Part shown: piece after piece, positions 32,782 to 41,311 of the stretch
Numbering within the stretch: the stretch's first letter is position 1
How the letters are laid out: the number at the start of each line of letters is the position of its first letter
Origin: Candidatus Gastranaerophilales bacterium
Lineage (GTDB): Bacteria > Cyanobacteriota > Vampirovibrionia > Gastranaerophilales > Gastranaerophilaceae
Direction: 5' to 3'
DNA: 64,000 nucleotides
Assembly: GCA_900769645.1 (NCBI GenBank)
Contig: CAAGHI010000030.1
Location: 38,263-102,262, forward strand
Program-made: the position numbers and the translations under genes
Notes under the pieces: generated by a model
Databases searched by the model: none
Seen by the model: the letters and a program-made list of their open reading frames with translations, nothing else
Told to the model about the DNA's origin: nothing

Positions 32782-33984
32782 TTATTTTTCATCAAGTGCT
32801 GCAACACCTGGAAGTACTTTACCTTCGATAAATTCAAGAGAAGCACCGCCACCTGTTGATACGTGAGTGAAGTCTTCTGCTTTGAAGTATTTCTTAGCAG
32901 CAGAAACTGAATCACCACCACCGATTACAGAAACTGCACCAGCTTTAGTTGCATCAACAATTGCTTGCAATACAGCTTTTGTACCTTCTGCGAATTTAGG
33001 GTTTTCGAATGCACCAACAGGTCCATTCATCAAAATAGTTTTTGAATTTTTGATTACTTCTGCGAAAGCTTTTTGGCTGTCAGGACCAGCGTCTACACCT
33101 TCAAATCCGTCTGGAATTTCGTTGATTGAAACAACTTTGTTTGTGCCGTTTCCTGAGAAGTCATCAGCAGCCAAAACATCTGTTGCCATAACGATTTTAA
33201 CACCTTTATCAGCAGCTTTCTTTTCAATAGCTTTTGCAACGTCCATTTGGTCGTCTTCGCAAATTGAGTTACCGATTTTTCCGCCGTTAGCTTTTACGAA
33301 TGTATAAGCCATGCCACCGCCGATGATTAGGTTGTCAACTTTGTCAATTAAGTTTTCCAAAACACCGATTTTTGAAGAAACTTTTGCACCGCCAACTACT
33401 GCTGTGAATGGACGAGTTGGGTTATCAAGTGCTTGTGATAGGCATCTGATTTCTTTTTCCATCAACAAACCAGCAACAGCAGGTTTCAAGATATGAGCAA
33501 CTTTTGCAGTTGAAGTGTGTTTTCTGTGAGCAGCGCCGAAAGCGTCGTTTACGTAGAAATCGCCAAGTTTAGCAAGTTCTTCTGCAAATGTCATGTCATC
33601 ATCTTTAGCTTCTTCAGCTTTGTAGAAACGAATGTTTTCCAACAAAGCAACTTGTCCGTCTTTCAAAGTTTCCAATTCTTTGTCTGCGCCTTCGCCAACA
33701 GGTGATTTTACGAACAATACGTCTTCACCCAAAACTTTTGACATATATTTTGCAACAGGTTCAAGAGAAAATTCTGTTTTCCATTCTCCTTTTGGTCTGC
33801 CCAAGTGAGCCATAAGGATAATTTTTGCACCTTTTTCTTTCAAAGCTTTAATTGTAGGAACAATAGCTTGAATTCTTGTGTCATCTGTTACGTTGTGGTT
33901 TTCGTCAAGAGGAACATTTACGTCAACTCTAACAAGAGCGCGTTTGCCTTTTACGTCACCTAAATCATTGATAGATTTTTTCAT
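32782..33984 (-). CDS. pgk: Phosphoglycerate kinase
   Basis: A glycolytic enzyme of 400 residues making ATP from 1,3-bisphosphoglycerate. Substrate motif VRVDVNVP (Asp/Asn near residues 21-23), MAHLGRPKG, the GGAKVSSKI loop and the nucleotide-binding GGGDSVSAAKK and GGGASLEF near the C-terminus are all present. A GGAG ribosome site precedes the ATG. It is monocistronic with a strong terminator; tpiA is elsewhere in the window. Confidence 0.96.
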   Translation of the reverse strand: MKKSINDLGDVKGKRALVRVDVNVPLDENHNVTDDTRIQAIVPTIKALKEKGAKIILMAHLGRPKGEWKTEFSLEPVAKYMSKVLGEDVLFVKSPVGEGADKELETLKDGQVALLENIRFYKAEEAKDDDMTFAEELAKLGDFYVNDAFGAAHRKHTSTAKVAHILKPAVAGLLMEKEIRCLSQALDNPTRPFTAVVGGAKVSSKIGVLENLIDKVDNLIIGGGMAYTFVKANGGKIGNSICEDDQMDVAKAIEKKAADKGVKIVMATDVLAADDFSGNGTNKVVSINEIPDGFEGVDAGPDSQKAFAEVIKNSKTILMNGPVGAFENPKFAEGTKAVLQAIVDATKAGAVSVIGGGDSVSAAKKYFKAEDFTHVSTGGGASLEFIEGKVLPGVAALDEK

Positions 33985-34090
33985 GTTGTATTCTCCTTCT
34001 TTCTATATCATTCGATATATTTCTAAGAATATAATACAAAAAACATGAAATTTGTAAAAGAGGGGGAAAAATTTTTCTTAATCAGTTTAT

Positions 34091-36514
34091 TTATGAAACC
34101 TTTTTGGCATCTTGTGGAGCTGTATTTTGAGCTACTTCATAAGTTTTGATTGAACGTTTACCGGTCAAGCGTTTCATAAAGTCATAATATTTTCTTGTAA
34201 AGCCTGTTGCTTTTTCTTGTTTTTCTTCGATTGCAAGAAGTTGGTCACGAGAATGTGTTCCAACCGGTACCCCGACAGATTTTCTTGTCAACCATTCGCC
34301 TATTGTTGTATTTGTCAATGTAATCCAGCTCATTCCGAACAATGATTGATGATATTGTTTGCTGAATGTGCTGTTGAACAAGTCAATTAATAATGTTTGG
34401 TAGAATAATCTTGAACCTTCCTGAACAAATCTTTCTTTGAATTTAGTTTTTGCGCCTTCAACATCGTTACCGTTTGATTTCAACATAACCATGTTGTAGT
34501 TATCTGTCATCAAGAACCAAATCGTTGCTGCAAGAGCTGCTGTTTTGGCAAGGTTTGAAAGTTCGCTGTTTGAAACATTTGACATTGTGTCAACGTTGAA
34601 TGATTTCAAAATATTATCTGTAACATAATCGTGGAATTGTTTTTGTGAAATTTTGCCGTTTGAATATTTTTCTGCCATGTGTCCGATATTGTCAACACTT
34701 TTTGAAAGAGCTGAGATATCAGGTGCAACTTTTGGAGCCTTTTTGGCACCTTTTTTACCAAGTGATTGGATTGCATCATCTACGAATTTGTATGGCATTG
34801 AACCATATTTCCAGATGAATTTGAATGGTGCAAGCACAAAGTTTACGAACGGTTTAACTTTTTTGTCTTTTTTGCCTAAACTTACTGTGCCATCTGCGTT
34901 TGTTGCTGTTTCTGCAACTTTTTTATATTTTTCGGCAAGTGATACAAAACCGTTATCTTCAAGAACTTTTGTTATTTCATCAAATTTGGCTTTTGAAATT
35001 TTATAATCTTCAATTTGTGTTAATTTATTATATTTTTTTGTGAAAAATCCTGCAAAAGATTTCCAAGCGTTATCGACTGCACTAATTTTTCTTGCGCCTT
35101 TTATTGCAAATCCACCTGCGATAATTGTTCCGACAGCTTTGCCGATTGTGCCAAGTGAAAGCAATGGTTTTTGAGCTTTTCCTTTGTCGTCTTTTGACTC
35201 TGTTGCTTTTGCATTTGGGGTATTAGTTTTAGTTATTTGTTCTGGTTTTGTGGTTGATGCACTGTTTGTTGCTTTTTCTGTTTTTGGAGCTTCTGCTGCT
35301 TTGAAAGAAACTTCCGGCTTAATTTGAGCTTCCGGCGCATTGTTTTTAGCGTTTTCTTTGCGAGCTTCTTCTGGAGTCAATCTTGTAATATGTTTGCCGT
35401 TGATTACACGAGAGAAAGCTTCTGTTGTCAATGTTGTCAACGCTGTCATCATCATAATTCCCATTTTGGAATTGTTGATGTATTTGTTTAAAGCGCCGAG
35501 TGTAACCAATGTGATATATGCGTTAAAGCCGATACGAGCCATTTCCTGTTTAAATCTGACTTTTTGTTCATGAGTTGCAGCTTGCTTATCATCGTCCATC
35601 ATTCTTGACAAGTTGTAAGCATCGTTTGCAAGGAAGATTGCGGGTGGCAAGCCTGAAACAAGTCTGTTTAGTGAACGTTCGTGTTTTGTGTCATAATTTC
35701 CTGTTTTAGGGTCAAACATTTTGACTGAGCGTTGGAACATTGTTGATGCAATTTCGTCCTCCGGTTTGCCATTCAAACTCTTCATTGTTTCAAACAATCC
35801 ACGAAGAGAGTTTGTTTGTGCATCAACTTTTGAACGCTGTCTGATATTTTTGAACAAAGGTTTGTCTAATGTATTTTGAGCCCAGCCTTTGAACGGTTTA
35901 ATTTTTCCGATAAATTGAACAGTTCCGTTCAAGATGTCAGCAGGTAAAATTTTGAAAGGATAAACCAAACCGTCCCAAATCAATTGAGGAACTGTTTTCT
36001 TCTGGAAAGAAATTTTGTCGCCATCAATTTTTACCATGTTATTGGTTAATTGAGATTCTTTTACGTGTTCCAAAAGCTCTTGCCCGATTGAAGATTCAAC
36101 AGGTTTGCCAAATTTGTCCTTTGTAATTCCCATATATTTTTTAGAGAACTGCAAAAACTCATTTACGCTGTATTCTCCAACGCTTTTGTAGCTAGGTGCA
36201 AATCTCAAAAGCAAACCAATTCCGGCAAGGGTTCCAAACATTGCAATAAGCGGTTTTAGCTTATCTTCTTTTTTCGTTTTATTTTTAGCTGGTTGAGTCG
36301 GTTGGTTTTGCGGAGTTTGTTGAATATTTTCTGCTCCACTAAAAGAAAGACCTTTAAAAGATAAATCGTTTAGATTACTTTTTAAAGGTCTCTCATTTAT
36401 TAAATTTTTTGATGACATGAACTTGGAAGAAAGGGGCACTTGATTTGGGGATAGATTTCCCACTTGCTTTTGTCGTTGTCTTGTGCTGTCGTACGTTATT
36501 CTTCCTACTATCAT
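34091..36514 (-). CDS. Large lineage-specific membrane protein
   Basis: An 807-residue protein that I do not recognise. The N-terminus carries NDLSFKGLSFSGAENIQ and then a Gln/Pro/Lys linker. Possible membrane helices are at about 90-107 (LIAMFGTLAGIGLLLRF), 330-345, 350-370 (GIMMMTALTTLTTEAF), 455-475 (SLGTIGKAVGTIIAGGFAI) and 665-680 (AALAATIWFLM). A Thr/Lys/Pro-rich disordered stretch (about residues 388-447) separates the two halves. GGAAGGAC precedes the ATG. No enzyme motif is visible. Confidence 0.7.
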   Translation of the reverse strand: MIVGRITYDSTRQRQKQVGNLSPNQVPLSSKFMSSKNLINERPLKSNLNDLSFKGLSFSGAENIQQTPQNQPTQPAKNKTKKEDKLKPLIAMFGTLAGIGLLLRFAPSYKSVGEYSVNEFLQFSKKYMGITKDKFGKPVESSIGQELLEHVKESQLTNNMVKIDGDKISFQKKTVPQLIWDGLVYPFKILPADILNGTVQFIGKIKPFKGWAQNTLDKPLFKNIRQRSKVDAQTNSLRGLFETMKSLNGKPEDEIASTMFQRSVKMFDPKTGNYDTKHERSLNRLVSGLPPAIFLANDAYNLSRMMDDDKQAATHEQKVRFKQEMARIGFNAYITLVTLGALNKYINNSKMGIMMMTALTTLTTEAFSRVINGKHITRLTPEEARKENAKNNAPEAQIKPEVSFKAAEAPKTEKATNSASTTKPEQITKTNTPNAKATESKDDKGKAQKPLLSLGTIGKAVGTIIAGGFAIKGARKISAVDNAWKSFAGFFTKKYNKLTQIEDYKISKAKFDEITKVLEDNGFVSLAEKYKKVAETATNADGTVSLGKKDKKVKPFVNFVLAPFKFIWKYGSMPYKFVDDAIQSLGKKGAKKAPKVAPDISALSKSVDNIGHMAEKYSNGKISQKQFHDYVTDNILKSFNVDTMSNVSNSELSNLAKTAALAATIWFLMTDNYNMVMLKSNGNDVEGAKTKFKERFVQEGSRLFYQTLLIDLFNSTFSKQYHQSLFGMSWITLTNTTIGEWLTRKSVGVPVGTHSRDQLLAIEEKQEKATGFTRKYYDFMKRLTGKRSIKTYEVAQNTAPQDAKKVS

Positions 36515-36767
36515 ATTTTTAGTCCTTCCCGCATGTATTTTTTACTGAACATGATTTTTTGACAAGTGCATGAAGAGAAAATGTTTACAATATTTCATAA
36601 TTTGGATATTGGAGTTAGGAAGCAAGGAAGCTAAATGAAATTCAGATGCCAAGTCTGTTTCGTCAAGTTACTAGGATACTAGGATACTAGGGCACTAAGG
36701 TCGTTACAGAAAAATTACAAAGTCGTCATTCTGAAAAGACAGAAAATCAAACAGCAGGGATTATAAA
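36515..36767. other. Repeat-containing spacer
   Basis: There is no gene. 36650-36740 repeats the block at 29908-29970: TCTGTTTCGTCAAGTTACTA, a GGATACTA duplication, GGGCACTAAGGTCGTTACA and GTCATTCTGAAA. Confidence 0.6.
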
Positions 36768-36770
36768 ATA

Positions 36771-36806
36771 AAAAACCAGCCCATTAATTAAAAGGACTGG
36801 TTTTTA
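36771..36806 (-). terminator. Terminator of GGGtGRT gene
   Basis: On the minus strand, AAAACCAGTCC / GGGCTGGTTTT stem followed by a T-run. Confidence 0.75.
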
Positions 36807-36830
36807 TTTATATGCAAATTAATTGTTTAA

Positions 36831-37835
36831 TTATTTGCGAAGAGCTTGATCAACAGCTACTGCAACAGCAACAGTTGCACCAACCATAGGGTTGTTACCC
36901 ATACCGATGATACCCATCATTTCTACGTGAGCAGGAACTGATGATGAACCAGCGAACTGAGCGTCACCGTGCATTCTACCCATTGTATCTGTCATACCGT
37001 AAGATGCAGGACCTGCAGCTACGTTATCTGGGTGCAATGTTCTTCCTGTACCACCACCTGATGCTACTGAGAAGTATTTTCTATCATTTTCCCAGCACCA
37101 TTTTTTGTAAGTACCAGCTACTGGGTGTTGGAATCTAGTTGGGTTAGTTGAGTTTCCAGTGATTGATACGTCAACACCTTCGCTAATCATAATAGCAACA
37201 CCTTCAGAAACGTCATCAGCACCATAGCATCTGATTTCGCCTCTTTCTCCATCTGAGAATCTAGTTTCTTTAACAACTTTCAATTCGCCAGTTTTGTAAT
37301 CGTATTGAGTTTCAACTGATGTAAAACCGTTGATTCTTGAGATTACATAAGCAGCGTCTTTACCAAGACCGTTCAAGATAACTCTCAAAGGATTTTTTCT
37401 AACTTTGTTAGCGTTTCTTGCGATACCGATAGCACCTTCAGCAGCAGCGAAAGATTCGTGACCAGCCAAGAAACAGAAACATTTTGTTTCTTCTCTCAAA
37501 AGCATAGCAGCCAAGTTACCATGACCGATACCAACTTTTCTTGTATCACCTACTGATCCAGGTACGCAGAATGCTTGCAAACCTTCACCAATCAAACTTG
37601 CTGCATCAGCAGCAGTTGCAGCTTGTTTTTTAAGTGCAATAGCAGCACCTAATGTATAAGCCCAAACAGCATTATCAAATGCGATAGGCTGAATTCCTTT
37701 AACAATAGCTTCAACATCAATACCGTTTGATTTACAAAGTTCTTGAGCTTCTTCTAGTGATTTGAAGCCGTATTCAGGTAAAACTTTGCTCAATTTAGCT
37801 TGACGTCTGTCTTGTCCTTCAAATTTTACTGTCAT
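36831..37835 (-). CDS. GGGtGRT family protein
   Basis: A 334-residue protein of the GGGtGRT family (PF14057), named for the motif in VASGGGTGRTLHPDN. Other conserved parts are the KVGIGHGNLAAMLL and FLAGHESFAAAEGAIG segments and the Gly-rich end GIIGMGNNPMVGATVAVAVAV. The function is not established. The family occurs in anaerobes next to an FeS scaffold gene, exactly as here with the gene at 37963, which suggests a joint FeS- or metal-related role. It has its own terminator. Confidence 0.88.
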   Translation of the reverse strand: MTVKFEGQDRRQAKLSKVLPEYGFKSLEEAQELCKSNGIDVEAIVKGIQPIAFDNAVWAYTLGAAIALKKQAATAADAASLIGEGLQAFCVPGSVGDTRKVGIGHGNLAAMLLREETKCFCFLAGHESFAAAEGAIGIARNANKVRKNPLRVILNGLGKDAAYVISRINGFTSVETQYDYKTGELKVVKETRFSDGERGEIRCYGADDVSEGVAIMISEGVDVSITGNSTNPTRFQHPVAGTYKKWCWENDRKYFSVASGGGTGRTLHPDNVAAGPASYGMTDTMGRMHGDAQFAGSSSVPAHVEMMGIIGMGNNPMVGATVAVAVAVDQALRK

Positions 37836-37879
37836 TTTATTTTCCTCTTAATTGTTATTGATTAAATACGTTATTAACA

Positions 37880-37950
37880 CCCCTCACCCGTATTCGTAAC
37901 GCTCGCTAACCGCTCACGAACGACTACGTCCTCTCCCTCAAAGGGCGAGG
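37880..37950. repeat. CCCCTCACCC dispersed repeat
   Basis: CCCCTCACCCGTATTCGTAA to GGGCGAGG. A homologous block, inverted, lies at about 63748-63817. It separates the two genes of the GGGtGRT/NifU-like pair. Confidence 0.65.
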
Positions 37951-37962
37951 ATAGAGAGAAAA

Positions 37963-38667
37963 TTAATCAACTCTTGGGTCGATTTTCTTAACAGCTTCAG
38001 CAAATCTGCCGTAAGTGCTAGTGAATTTTTCAAGAGCTTCTTTTGGATCCATACCTTTTTTTACAGCGTCCATGAATTTGCCCATGTGAACGAACTTGTA
38101 GCCGATGATTTCATCATTTTTGTCAAGTCCTAGTTCAAGAACATAACCTTCAGCCAATTCAAGGTATCTAGGTCCTTTTTGTTTTGTTGAGTAAATAGTA
38201 CCAACTTGAGATCTCAAACCTTTACCTAAGTCTTCAAGACCAGCGCCAACAGGCAATCCGTTATCAGAGAAAGCTGTTTGAGTTCTACCATAAACGATTT
38301 GCAAGAACAATTCTCTCATAGCTACGTTGATAGCGTCACAAACTAAGTCTGTGTTAAGAGCTTCTAACAAAGTTTTACCAGGAAGGATTTCACCAGCCAT
38401 AGCAGCAGAGTGAGTCATACCTGAACAACCAATTGTTTCAACAAGTGCTTCTTGAATGATACCATCTTTAACATTAAGAGTTAATTTGCAAGTACCTTGT
38501 TGTGGAGCACAACAACCACAACCGTGAGTCAAGCCTGAAATTTGTTTAATTTCTTTAACTTTTGTCCAATCGCCTTCTTGAGGGATAGGAGCAGGCTCGC
38601 CTTTAACGCCACGTCTTACGCAGCACATTTCTTCTACTTCTTTTGTTACTTGTATACGATCCAACAT
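37963..38667 (-). CDS. NifU-like iron-sulfur scaffold protein
   Basis: A 234-residue protein related to NifU/IscU scaffolds. Cluster-ligand candidates are CCVRRG near the N-terminus, GLTHGCGCCAPQQGTCK and VETIGCSGMTHSAAMAGEIL. In IscU-type scaffolds the last motif holds a ligand Cys. The C-terminal part (YLELAEGYVLELGLDKNDEIIGYKF) is specific to this longer subgroup. It is paired with the GGGtGRT gene downstream, 127 bp away. Confidence 0.82.
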   Translation of the reverse strand: MLDRIQVTKEVEEMCCVRRGVKGEPAPIPQEGDWTKVKEIKQISGLTHGCGCCAPQQGTCKLTLNVKDGIIQEALVETIGCSGMTHSAAMAGEILPGKTLLEALNTDLVCDAINVAMRELFLQIVYGRTQTAFSDNGLPVGAGLEDLGKGLRSQVGTIYSTKQKGPRYLELAEGYVLELGLDKNDEIIGYKFVHMGKFMDAVKKGMDPKEALEKFTSTYGRFAEAVKKIDPRVD

Positions 38668-38804
38668 TTTCTATACTCCCTTCGGTTATATACAAGTTTT
38701 ATTTTACGTGCTGAAAGTGTTGAGTCAAGAATTAGGGAAAAGTTTTGCTGCGCCTTGAAAATAGGTATTGTTACAAATTCGTATTGGGCAACCAAGACAT
38801 GGAC

Positions 38805-38832
38805 TTGAAATTTTTAGAAAATGAGTTATAAT
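38805..38832 (+). promoter_or_regulatory. Promoter of antisense RNA
   Basis: TTGAAA (38805-38810), 16-bp spacer, TATAAT (38827-38832). It is identical in design to the promoter of the small RNA at 61551. Confidence 0.75.
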
Positions 38833-38838
38833 GAATAT

Positions 38839-38946
38839 ATAAGGGAGTTGGCTATGCTCCGTATAACTTAACCAACTTGTCACCCCTTATAAGAACAATA
38901 AAACTAATTTTATTAAAAGCTCTAGGCATACTAGAGCTTTTTTGAT
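38839..38946 (+). ncRNA. Candidate antisense RNA (type I antitoxin)
   Basis: A free-standing transcription unit on the strand opposite to its neighbours. A clear promoter is followed by about 108 nt ending in a textbook terminator (stem AAAAGCTCTAG / CTAGAGCTTTT, loop GCATA, then T-run). The 5' part can fold with ATAAGGG pairing to CCCTTAT and AGTTGG to CCAACT around an unpaired loop. No ORF with a ribosome site is present. The last ~60 nt are complementary to the 3' two thirds of the small hydrophobic ORF at 38887-38964. The family is not one I recognise. Confidence 0.65.
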
Positions 38947-38964
38947 GATTAGCTCATATTCCAT
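38887..38964 (-). CDS. Small hydrophobic peptide, candidate type I toxin
   Basis: A 25-residue ORF starting MEYELIIKK and continuing as one Leu/Ile/Val-rich segment with two internal charged residues (Glu, Lys), ending LLFL. It is long enough for a single membrane helix. A near-perfect ribosome site, AAGGAGG, sits 4 nt before the ATG. The region upstream (38965-39060) is a leader with inverted repeats (GGGTAAGCCC, AAACCTCC with GGAGGTTT) that could hide the ribosome site. An antisense RNA converges on it. This matches the build of Fst/TxpA-like type I toxins, but sequence similarity to a named toxin was not recognised. Confidence 0.55.
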   Translation of the reverse strand: MEYELIIKKALVCLELLIKLVLLFL

Positions 38965-39125
38965 AAAACCTCCTTCCTGCCTTGTTAGTCACATACAAGT
39001 CGTAAGCACATTGGAGGTTTAAGGGCTTACCCTAATTCTATATTACATCAGCTTATTAATATTAAATCATTTAATTGAACTATTTAGGTTTAGAGGTTAG
39101 GCGCTATCTGACATATAAAATCTAT

Positions 39126-39968
39126 TTAAACCAATTCTGCTGCACGATAAGAGCTTCTGACAAGAGGACCGATTTGGTAATTTTTTATGCCTACTTCTTT
39201 AGCTAAAGCCCTTAGCTCATCATATTCTTGGGGAGTGTAATATTTTGCAACTTCAAGGTGTTGTTTTGATGGCTGAATATATTGACCAATTGTGACAATA
39301 TCGCAGCCTACGTTTTTTAAGTCAACAAGTGTTTGTTCAATTTGCTCAAAAGATTCTCCAAGCCCTATTATTAGCCCTGATTTTGTCAAAATATTACTGT
39401 TTTCTTTCACGTATTTCAAAACTTCAAGCGAGCAATTATAGTTTCCTTGTGGCCTAACAGTTTTAAAAATATCTCTGACGGCTTCAATATTGTGATTAAA
39501 AACATCAGGGTGCGCTTTTATAATTAAATCAAGGCTGTTTTTGTCGCCCTTAAAATCTGGAGTAAGGATTTCGATTTTTGTGTCAGGGCAAATTTTTCTG
39601 ATTTCATAAATACAATTTGCAAAGTGTTCTGCTCCGCCATCAGCCAAGTCATCACGAGTTACAGAGGTGATGACAGCATATTTTAGCCCCAATGCTTGAA
39701 CTGCTTCTGCGACATGTTTTGGCTCTTGTGGATCGAGTGGTTTTGGTTTTGCGCAAGTAATGTTACAATATTTGCAATTTCTTGTGCAGTCGCCACCCAT
39801 AATTAAAAAAGTTGCGGTGTTTTTTGTGTAACACTCGTTTTTGTTAGGGCAACGTGCGTTCTCACAAACTGTGTTTAGGCATTTTGTCTTTAAAATTTTT
39901 CTGACAGTGCGAGTTTTGTCTGTGTCAATAATCGGTCTTTTCAAATAATCAGGTAATCTTCTTTGCAT
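39126..39968 (-). CDS. lipA: Lipoyl synthase
   Basis: A radical-SAM enzyme of 280 residues that inserts two sulfurs into protein-bound octanoyl groups. The auxiliary cluster is Cys35-x4-Cys40-x5-Cys46 (CENARCPNKNEC). The SAM cluster is Cys61-x3-Cys65-x2-Cys68 (CTRNCKYC). The C-terminal RSSYRA supplies the conserved Ser ligand. TATAAT ends 7 nt before the ATG, so the transcript has at most a one- or two-base leader. It provides lipoyl groups for the dehydrogenase system whose E3 (lpd) is nearby. Confidence 0.95.
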   Translation of the reverse strand: MQRRLPDYLKRPIIDTDKTRTVRKILKTKCLNTVCENARCPNKNECYTKNTATFLIMGGDCTRNCKYCNITCAKPKPLDPQEPKHVAEAVQALGLKYAVITSVTRDDLADGGAEHFANCIYEIRKICPDTKIEILTPDFKGDKNSLDLIIKAHPDVFNHNIEAVRDIFKTVRPQGNYNCSLEVLKYVKENSNILTKSGLIIGLGESFEQIEQTLVDLKNVGCDIVTIGQYIQPSKQHLEVAKYYTPQEYDELRALAKEVGIKNYQIGPLVRSSYRAAELV

Positions 39969-39975
39969 ATTTTAA

Positions 39976-40003
39976 ATTATATAGCAAAAATATTGATTTT
40001 CAT
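39976..40003 (-). promoter_or_regulatory. Promoter of near-leaderless lipA
   Basis: ATGAAA (39998-40003), 16-bp spacer, TATAAT (39976-39981), 7 nt to the ATG. Confidence 0.6.
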
Positions 40004-40063
40004 GACTTAAAACGGTATAATGTAATTAAACAAGTATGAAAACTAATGAAGGAGTAAAAATCC

Positions 40064-40306
40064 ATGAAAAAATTAATGACAATTTTATGCCTATTATGCT
40101 TTGCAGGTTGTGCTTATGCAGAGATTTATGAAATTCCTGGTTCACGTGTAGAAACAACATCTGAAGTTCAGGTTTCTCAAGATGGTACAAAACAAGTTAG
40201 TGAAACAAAAGTTAAAAGAAAAAGAATTTTCCGCCGCAGAGATCAAAATCCAACAAATACATATTGGAATTTTGGGAAAGTTCCTTTCTGGACAGGCTCT
40301 ATTTAG
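40064..40306 (+). CDS. Small secreted or lipoprotein-like peptide
   Basis: An 80-residue protein of unknown function. Signal peptide: basic MKK, core LMTILCLLCFAG, then either AYA|EI signal peptidase I cleavage or lipidation at Cys16 (CFAGC is a poor lipobox). The mature part is short and basic (VKRKRIFRRRDQ), ending in a Trp/Phe-rich WNFGKVPFWTG. It ends in a bidirectional terminator shared with the next gene. Confidence 0.65.
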   Translation: MKKLMTILCLLCFAGCAYAEIYEIPGSRVETTSEVQVSQDGTKQVSETKVKRKRIFRRRDQNPTNTYWNFGKVPFWTGSI

Positions 40307-40321
40307 GGTTTAGGCTAAAGT

Positions 40322-40363
40322 ATTAAAAAGCACTATTTCAATTTTTTGAAATAGTGCTTTTTA
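40322..40363. terminator. Bidirectional terminator
   Basis: AAAAAGCACTATTTCAA / TTGAAATAGTGCTTTTT stem between convergent genes, with A/T runs on both sides. Confidence 0.9.
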
Positions 40364-40371
40364 ATTTATTA

Positions 40372-41229
40372 CTATTGCAATGGTTTTGGTTTTTTAGGCA
40401 AATCTTTGAAGGTTTCCATTTTAGGTACAATTTTGTCAACAATAATTTGCCTAACTCTTTCTTTTGTTAGCCATAAAGAATCTCCGATTTCTTCGAGTGT
40501 TTTATTTTTTGTCAGTGAATTAGCAATTACGCGTTCTCTGTCAGATAAACCGGAATTTTGGATTTGTTCAAATTTGTAATCATTGTTTTCAAATTCCTTA
40601 ATGCCCAAATCTGTTTTTGCAATAGGGCTTCCATCTTTTTCAAGTTCGCTAAGTTGAATACGAATTGGTTTTTCAGGTGCTACTGTCGGTTTAAGTGCAT
40701 TTTGTTTAAATTCATAAAGGAATTTACTAATTTTCAAATTTGGATTTTTGGCATTTTTGTTTGTAACATTTACAAAGTTTAAGCGTAAGTCTTGTAGGCA
40801 GTCATCGTAGGAGCAATTTTTTTGCATTTCATATTTTTCTTTGGCTATTTTTTGTAAAAATGGATCAACTGCATTAAACGCTTTATTTTTTCCTTCTGGT
40901 GTTTTGGCGGAAAAATAAGCTTTGACTCCTTTAAGAAATTTTTTATCTTCAGGGATTACACCTGACAAGTGGGTTTTCAAAACTCTTTGTATAGTTCCTC
41001 TGCCGATACCTAAGCGTTCTGCGATTTCAACTTGAGTTGCTCCGGCTTTTCTCATTGAGGCAATTTTATGCAATTGCTGAACAGAGGTTTCACCAACATC
41101 ACTTGTAGGTTGTTTAGGTATATATTTTATTCCTTGTGTATTAAAATTAAAATGTTGAGTAGACTTTAAAATACTGCTTTGAGCTAATTGAGACCCTTTT
41201 TTAGCACTAAAATTAAAATTAACTGGCAT
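40372..41229 (-). CDS. Sigma-factor-like protein with an extra N-terminal HTH
   Basis: A 285-residue protein. From the ATG at 41229 (behind GAAAGGA; the longer ORF to 41283 lacks a ribosome site) it has an N-terminal NFNFSAKKG stretch. A first helix-turn-helix at about residues 52-85 reads KAGATQVEIAERLGIGRGTI, resembling resolvase/homeodomain-like HTHs. A middle helical part, about 120-180 (NCSYDDCLQDLRL), is loosely like sigma region 2. A C-terminal region 4-like HTH at about 225-272 has LSDRERVIANSL, TLEEIGDSL and LTKERVRQI, close to sigma 4.2. It could be a divergent sigma factor or a transcription regulator. Promoter binding is inferred only. Confidence 0.65.
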   Translation of the reverse strand: MPVNFNFSAKKGSQLAQSSILKSTQHFNFNTQGIKYIPKQPTSDVGETSVQQLHKIASMRKAGATQVEIAERLGIGRGTIQRVLKTHLSGVIPEDKKFLKGVKAYFSAKTPEGKNKAFNAVDPFLQKIAKEKYEMQKNCSYDDCLQDLRLNFVNVTNKNAKNPNLKISKFLYEFKQNALKPTVAPEKPIRIQLSELEKDGSPIAKTDLGIKEFENNDYKFEQIQNSGLSDRERVIANSLTKNKTLEEIGDSLWLTKERVRQIIVDKIVPKMETFKDLPKKPKPLQ

Positions 41230-41311
41230 AATATTATCCTTTCGATTGCTAAAAAGCTTATAAATAAGAATTTTTGTCACCAACTTAATAAAAATTTACA
41301 AGCAACTTGTT

